A stretch of DNA of 64,000 nucleotides from Paractinoplanes atraurantiacus. GTDB lineage: Bacteria > Actinomycetota > Actinomycetes > Mycobacteriales > Micromonosporaceae. The notes under the pieces were generated by a model, which searched no databases, was not told the origin of the DNA, and worked only from the letters and a program-made list of their open reading frames with translations. Within the stretch, counting starts at the first letter, position 1, and each line of letters starts with the position of its first letter. This document shows positions 60,765 to 64,000 of this stretch, one piece after another. Location: positions 1 to 64,000 of the forward strand of contig NZ_OBDY01000005.1 of NCBI RefSeq assembly GCF_900215205.1, in the 5' to 3' direction. Position numbers and translations under genes: made by a program.

Positions 60765-61624
60765 TCGGCGGCCAGGCGGGCGGCGTCCTGGCTGGGCGGC
60801 GCGCCGAACTGGCGGCGGTACTCCCGGCTGAACTGCGAGAGGCTGTCGTAGCCGACGCTGCGGCTGACGCCGGTGATGTCGGCCGGACCGGCGGCCAGGA
60901 GCAGCCGGGCCTGTTGCAGGCGGATCAGCTTCTGGAACTGGATGGGGCTGGTCGCGGTGACCGCCTGGAAGTGGCGGTGGAAGGCCGACGCGCTCATGCC
61001 GGCCAGCCGGGCCAGCTCGTCCACCTGGAAGGCGTGCGCGTAGTGGTCGCGGATCCACTGGACCGCTCGGGCGATGTGGGTGAGGCTGCTGTCGGCGAGC
61101 CCGAGTTGGCGTACGGCTGCACCCTGCTCTCCCGTGACCAGCCGCCACAGGATCTCCTTTTTGATCAGCGGCGCGAGCACGGGGATGTCGCGGGGGCGCT
61201 CGATGAGGCGCAGCAGCCGCACGACGGCGTCGAGCAGTTCGGGCGGGGTGTCGCTGACGACCAGCCCGGAGGGCGTCCCCGTGCTTTCCGCCGGGGCGTG
61301 CGGCAGGACCTCGGCGATGGCGTCGGGGCGCAGGATCAGCCCGAAGCCGAGCGCGGGCCGGTCGGGGCTGGCCCGGGTGAACTGCCCGGTGATCGGCAGG
61401 TCGACCGAGGCGACGAGATATTGCCCGGCGCCGTAGTCGTAGACGCGGTCGCCGAGCGCGATCCGCTTCGCGCCCTGAGCGACGACGGCCAGCACGGCAC
61501 CGGACATGGCGGGCACGGGAGGCCCGGTCCGGTCGACCTTCGAGATCAGCACGTCCTCGATCGCGGTGAGCTGGCCGGGCCGGGCGTGGCGGTCCAGCAG
61601 GTCCCGCAGCTCGTCCAGCGCCAT
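60719..61624 (-). CDS. AraC-family transcriptional regulator
   Basis: The 301-residue protein has an AraC_N (cupin-like) ligand domain (about 20-170, IALGDRVYDYGAGQYLVASV) and two C-terminal HTHs (FQVDELARLAGMSASAFHRHFQ and PADITGVSRSVGYDSLSQFSR). It is divergent from the quinol-monooxygenase-like gene at 61744 (119 bp between starts) and probably controls it and the esterase downstream. Its end overlaps the convergent FAD monooxygenase gene. Confidence 0.9.
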   Translation of the reverse strand: MALDELRDLLDRHARPGQLTAIEDVLISKVDRTGPPVPAMSGAVLAVVAQGAKRIALGDRVYDYGAGQYLVASVDLPITGQFTRASPDRPALGFGLILRPDAIAEVLPHAPAESTGTPSGLVVSDTPPELLDAVVRLLRLIERPRDIPVLAPLIKKEILWRLVTGEQGAAVRQLGLADSSLTHIARAVQWIRDHYAHAFQVDELARLAGMSASAFHRHFQAVTATSPIQFQKLIRLQQARLLLAAGPADITGVSRSVGYDSLSQFSREYRRQFGAPPSQDAARLAADQTAKNSIMSSRVGL

Positions 61625-61743
61625 GACCCGATCCTGCCGCCGCTGGGAGGATCAGGCAAGAGCGGCGCACCATCGTACAAACGAATCGGCAGTTCAGAGC
61701 CTTGAATGGAAACCAGCCTGAACGAACGACACGGGAGTATCAG

Positions 61744-62040
61744 ATGCATGGTTTCCGCGCCACGATGACCGCCCGGCCGGGCCTGGGCGACGAGGTGGTC
61801 GCGCTGCTGCTGGCGGCGCCGTCGCTGCCGCACCCGGACTGCGTGGTCTTCCTGGTGGGCCGCTCGGCCGCCGACCCGGACATCGTCCACGTCACCGAGG
61901 GCTGGACGAGTCGCGAGGCCCACGCCGAGTTCTTCGCGACCGAGCCCGCGCAGACCCTCGTAGCCGGCCTCCAGCCGTTGCTGACCGGCGAGTCCGCCTA
62001 CAGCGACGAGATCCCCGTCGGCGGAAAGGCGGCCTTCTGA
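61744..62040 (+). CDS. Antibiotic biosynthesis monooxygenase-type (ABM) small protein
   Basis: The 98-residue protein has a ferredoxin-like ABM fold: FRATMTARPGLGDEVVALLL, CVVFLVGRSAADPDIVHVTE, GWTSREAHAEFFATEPAQTL. ABM proteins act without metal or flavin on quinols or polyketide-like substrates, or merely bind them. ATG 61744 has GGGAG 6 nt upstream. Its stop shares a base with the start of the esterase gene (TGATG), so the two are coupled; control by the divergent AraC regulator is likely. Confidence 0.8.
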   Translation: MHGFRATMTARPGLGDEVVALLLAAPSLPHPDCVVFLVGRSAADPDIVHVTEGWTSREAHAEFFATEPAQTLVAGLQPLLTGESAYSDEIPVGGKAAF

Positions 62041-63173
62041 TGATCGACCCCACGCTGGGCGAGCTGCTCGCCGCGATGCCTCAGATGCCACCGCTGAACG
62101 CCGAGACCCTCGCCCAGATCCGCCCGTTCGCCGCCGTCCCACCGCCCGCCGTCCTCGCTTCTCCGGCCGCGACCCCCACGACCGCCGTCAGCCCCGATCC
62201 CATCGCGGCCTCCCCTGCCGCCGTCAGCCCCGGTCCCACCGCGGCCTCCCCTGCCGCCGTCAGCCCCGGTCCCACCGCGGCCTCCCCTGCCGCCGCCGGC
62301 TCCGCTTCCATCGGCTGGCAGGAGACCAGCATCTCCGGGCCGGACGGCGCGCCGCTGCCATTGACGATCCTGCGGCCGGCCGCCGCCTCGCACGCGGCAC
62401 CGTGCGTCTACTGGATCCACGGCGGCGGGATGATCATGGGGAACCGCTACTCCCAGATCGACATCCCGCTGGAGTGGCTCGGGGAGTTCGGTGCCGTCGT
62501 GGTGTCGGTCGACTATCGGCTGGCGCCGGAGGCACGGGGCAGCGCACCGGTCGACGACTGCTATCAGGGCCTGGCCTGGATCTTCGAACACGCCGAGGAC
62601 CTGGGTGTCGACGCCGGGCGTGTCGTCGTGGCGGGCGCGAGCGCCGGCGGTGGGCTGGCGGCCGGGGTCACGCTGATGGCCCGCGACCGCGGCCTCGGCC
62701 CGATCGCCGGCCAGGTGCTGATCGGCCCCATGCTCGACCACCGCAACGAGACCACGTCGAGCCGGCAGTTCTCCGGCCGGCCCGGCGTGTGGACGCGCGA
62801 GATGAACGAGTTCGCCTGGCGGTGCCTGCTCGGCGACGCCGACGCGCCCGCGGGAGCCGACCTCAGTTCGGCCGCGCGGACCGCGAACCGAGACGGCGGC
62901 GCGGTGTCCGGCTACGTCTCGCCCGCGGTGGCCGGGGACCTGGCCGGGCTGCCGCCCGCCTATCTCGATGCCGGGTCGGCCGAGGTGTTCAGGGATGAGG
63001 TCGTGGCGTACGCGAGCCGGATCTGGGCCGCCGGCGGACACGCTGAGCTGCACGTGTGGGCCGGCGGCTTCCACGGGTTCGACGCCCTCTTCCCGGATGC
63101 CCCGCTGTCGGTGGCCGCGCGCCGGACCCGTACGGCATGGGTGGGAAGGCTTTGGGGTCCTTATCGGTTGTAG
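62040..63173 (+). CDS. Alpha/beta hydrolase of the hormone-sensitive-lipase (HSL) type
   Basis: The 377-residue esterase has the HSL oxyanion motif HGGGMIMG (about residue 127), nucleophile motif VVAGASAGGGLAAGVTLMAR (Ser about 202), acidic residue in LDAGSAEVFRDE and His in WAGGFHGFD. The first 95 residues differ from relatives: a linker with three tandem 12-residue copies of AVSPxPxAASPA (62184-62291), a recent expansion within the gene. It hydrolyses an ester of unknown identity. It is translationally coupled to the ABM gene upstream. Confidence 0.88.
   Translation: MIDPTLGELLAAMPQMPPLNAETLAQIRPFAAVPPPAVLASPAATPTTAVSPDPIAASPAAVSPGPTAASPAAVSPGPTAASPAAAGSASIGWQETSISGPDGAPLPLTILRPAAASHAAPCVYWIHGGGMIMGNRYSQIDIPLEWLGEFGAVVVSVDYRLAPEARGSAPVDDCYQGLAWIFEHAEDLGVDAGRVVVAGASAGGGLAAGVTLMARDRGLGPIAGQVLIGPMLDHRNETTSSRQFSGRPGVWTREMNEFAWRCLLGDADAPAGADLSSAARTANRDGGAVSGYVSPAVAGDLAGLPPAYLDAGSAEVFRDEVVAYASRIWAAGGHAELHVWAGGFHGFDALFPDAPLSVAARRTRTAWVGRLWGPYRL
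62184..62291. repeat. Three in-frame 36-bp repeats inside the esterase gene
   Basis: Three 36-bp units encode AVSPDPIAASPA once and AVSPGPTAASPA twice. The last two units are identical in DNA; the first differs at a few positions. They form a Pro/Ala-rich linker before the catalytic domain. Confidence 0.9.
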
Positions 63174-64000
63174 CGCTCCCGGCGGACCGTCGGGCGCTTG
63201 CCCCTGATCGTGGCCCGGGACAGCGCCTTGATGACGCGGTCGGCGGCGGCCTCCGGGATCTCGACCAGGGAGAAACGGTCGGTGATCTGGATGGCGCCGA
63301 TGTCGCGGGCGGGCAGGCCCGACTCGCCGGCGATGGCGCCGACCAGGTCCTGCGGGCGCAGGCCGGAGCGGCGGCCGATGCCGACGAACAGGCGGGTCAC
63401 GTCGTCCTCGCCGTTGCGGGAGCGGCGGTCCGGGCGCGGGCCCCTGTTCTCCGGCTGTTCGCGGCGCGGCGGCAGCGGGGACGGGATCTCCGGCTCGTCG
63501 ATGTCGCCGCCGGCCGCCTCGTGCAGCAGCTTCACCGCGGCCAGGGCGACCTGCTCGACGTCGTGTTCGTCGGTCAGCGAGTCGATCACCACGCGGAACC
63601 GGTCGAGGTCGTCGGCGTCCAGGGCTTCCTGCAGCGAGGCCCTGGTCAGTTCGAGGCGCCGGGCCCGCAGGTCGGTCACCGTCGGGAGCTTCTCGAGCGG
63701 GATGCGGCGGCCGGTCAGCCGTTCGATCGCCTTGAGCATGCGCTGCTCGCGGGGCTCGGCCAGGCTGATCGCGACGCCCTCGCGCCCGGCCCGGCCGACG
63801 CGGCCGATGCGGTGGACGTACGCCTCGGGAGCGGCCGGCACGTTGAAGTTGATCACGTGGGTGAGTTGCTCGACGTCGAGGCCGCGGGCCGCCACGTCGG
63901 TCGCCACCAGCAGCTCCGTACTGCCGCCGCGCAGCCGGCCCATGACCCGGTCGCGCTGGTCCTGGCTCATGCCGCCGTGCAGGGCCTCGGCCCGGTAGCC
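63161..64000 (-). CDS. deaD: DEAD-box RNA helicase, C-terminal part (cut by window edge)
   Basis: The visible 279 residues hold helicase motifs V (VATDVAARGLDVEQL) and VI (YVHRIGRVGRAGREG) of the second RecA domain, a linker with charged repeats (RREQPENRGPRPDRRSRNG) and a C-terminal DbpA/CsdA-type RNA-binding domain (VTRLFVGIGRRSGLRPQDLV, GAIQITDRFSLVEIPEAAAD). The frame stays open to the right edge, so the N-terminal DEAD domain lies outside. The protein unwinds short RNA duplexes, as in ribosome assembly and mRNA decay, especially in the cold. It is convergent with the esterase gene (13-nt overlap). Confidence 0.9.
   Translation of the reverse strand, partial: GYRAEALHGGMSQDQRDRVMGRLRGGSTELLVATDVAARGLDVEQLTHVINFNVPAAPEAYVHRIGRVGRAGREGVAISLAEPREQRMLKAIERLTGRRIPLEKLPTVTDLRARRLELTRASLQEALDADDLDRFRVVIDSLTDEHDVEQVALAAVKLLHEAAGGDIDEPEIPSPLPPRREQPENRGPRPDRRSRNGEDDVTRLFVGIGRRSGLRPQDLVGAIAGESGLPARDIGAIQITDRFSLVEIPEAAADRVIKALSRATIRGKRPTVRRERYNR

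Overview
The window is high-GC DNA (strong G/C third-position bias, many GTG/TTG starts, overlapping stop/start junctions) from an actinomycete. Gene content (mycothiol-type DinB protein, HrdD-like sigma factor, many TetR/LacI/MerR regulators, MMPL pump, DesA3-type desaturase) fits a soil member of the Micromonosporaceae such as Actinoplanes; that placement is inference. No rRNA, tRNA, CRISPR array, complete insertion sequence or prophage was seen.

Region by region. 0-0.6 kb: the end of an IS110-type transposase and a broken Rpn-like gene. 0.7-3.1 kb: flavin monooxygenase and an alpha/beta hydrolase. 3.2-15.8 kb: an L-arabinose locus. One seven-gene minus-strand operon encodes a lipoprotein, ATPase and two permeases of the YtfQRT-YjfF furanose-transporter type, followed by AraB, AraD and AraA. 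It is framed by three LacI-family paralogs, one of which has no DNA-binding domain. A common 14-bp operator (consensus TGTTAACGTTCACA) lies before the operon, before its divergent regulator, before the HTH-less paralog and, 14 kb away, before a secreted GH127 beta-L-arabinofuranosidase. Together these form a release-import-catabolism regulon. 15.8-21.2 kb: a degenerate response regulator, a kinase-like/STAND-NTPase/TPR protein of about 1155 residues and a divergent membrane protein. This is the least familiar module in the window and resembles signalling or conflict systems.

21.2-31.7 kb: DoxX protein with its Cys-cluster regulator, a zinc-finger TetR protein, the GH127 enzyme, and a PucR-regulated ferredoxin-reductase/fatty-acid-desaturase pair. 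31.7-37.3 kb: a MerR-redoxin fusion with two near-identical 22-bp operators controlling itself and a methyltransferase/PNP-oxidase pair, then a TetR/CocE-hydrolase pair. 37.3-41.1 kb: CPBP protease, NarL-type two-component system and a group-2 sigma factor. 41.1-51.2 kb: small regulator-plus-enzyme cassettes (ArsR/SRPBCC/RibD-like, TetR/OYE/quinone reductase, TetR/MMPL/enoyl-CoA hydratase, PadR/membrane protein).

42.5-43.1 and 51.3-51.7 kb hold minisatellites, and 51.96-53.1 kb holds an Ala/Gln-rich repeat ORF with a plausible leaderless promoter. 53.2-57.7 kb: hybrid sensor kinase and diguanylate cyclase. 57.8-64.0 kb: LysR/SDR pair, FAD monooxygenase, AraC regulator, a small monooxygenase, an esterase with internal tandem repeats, and the C-terminal part of a DEAD-box RNA helicase cut by the window end.
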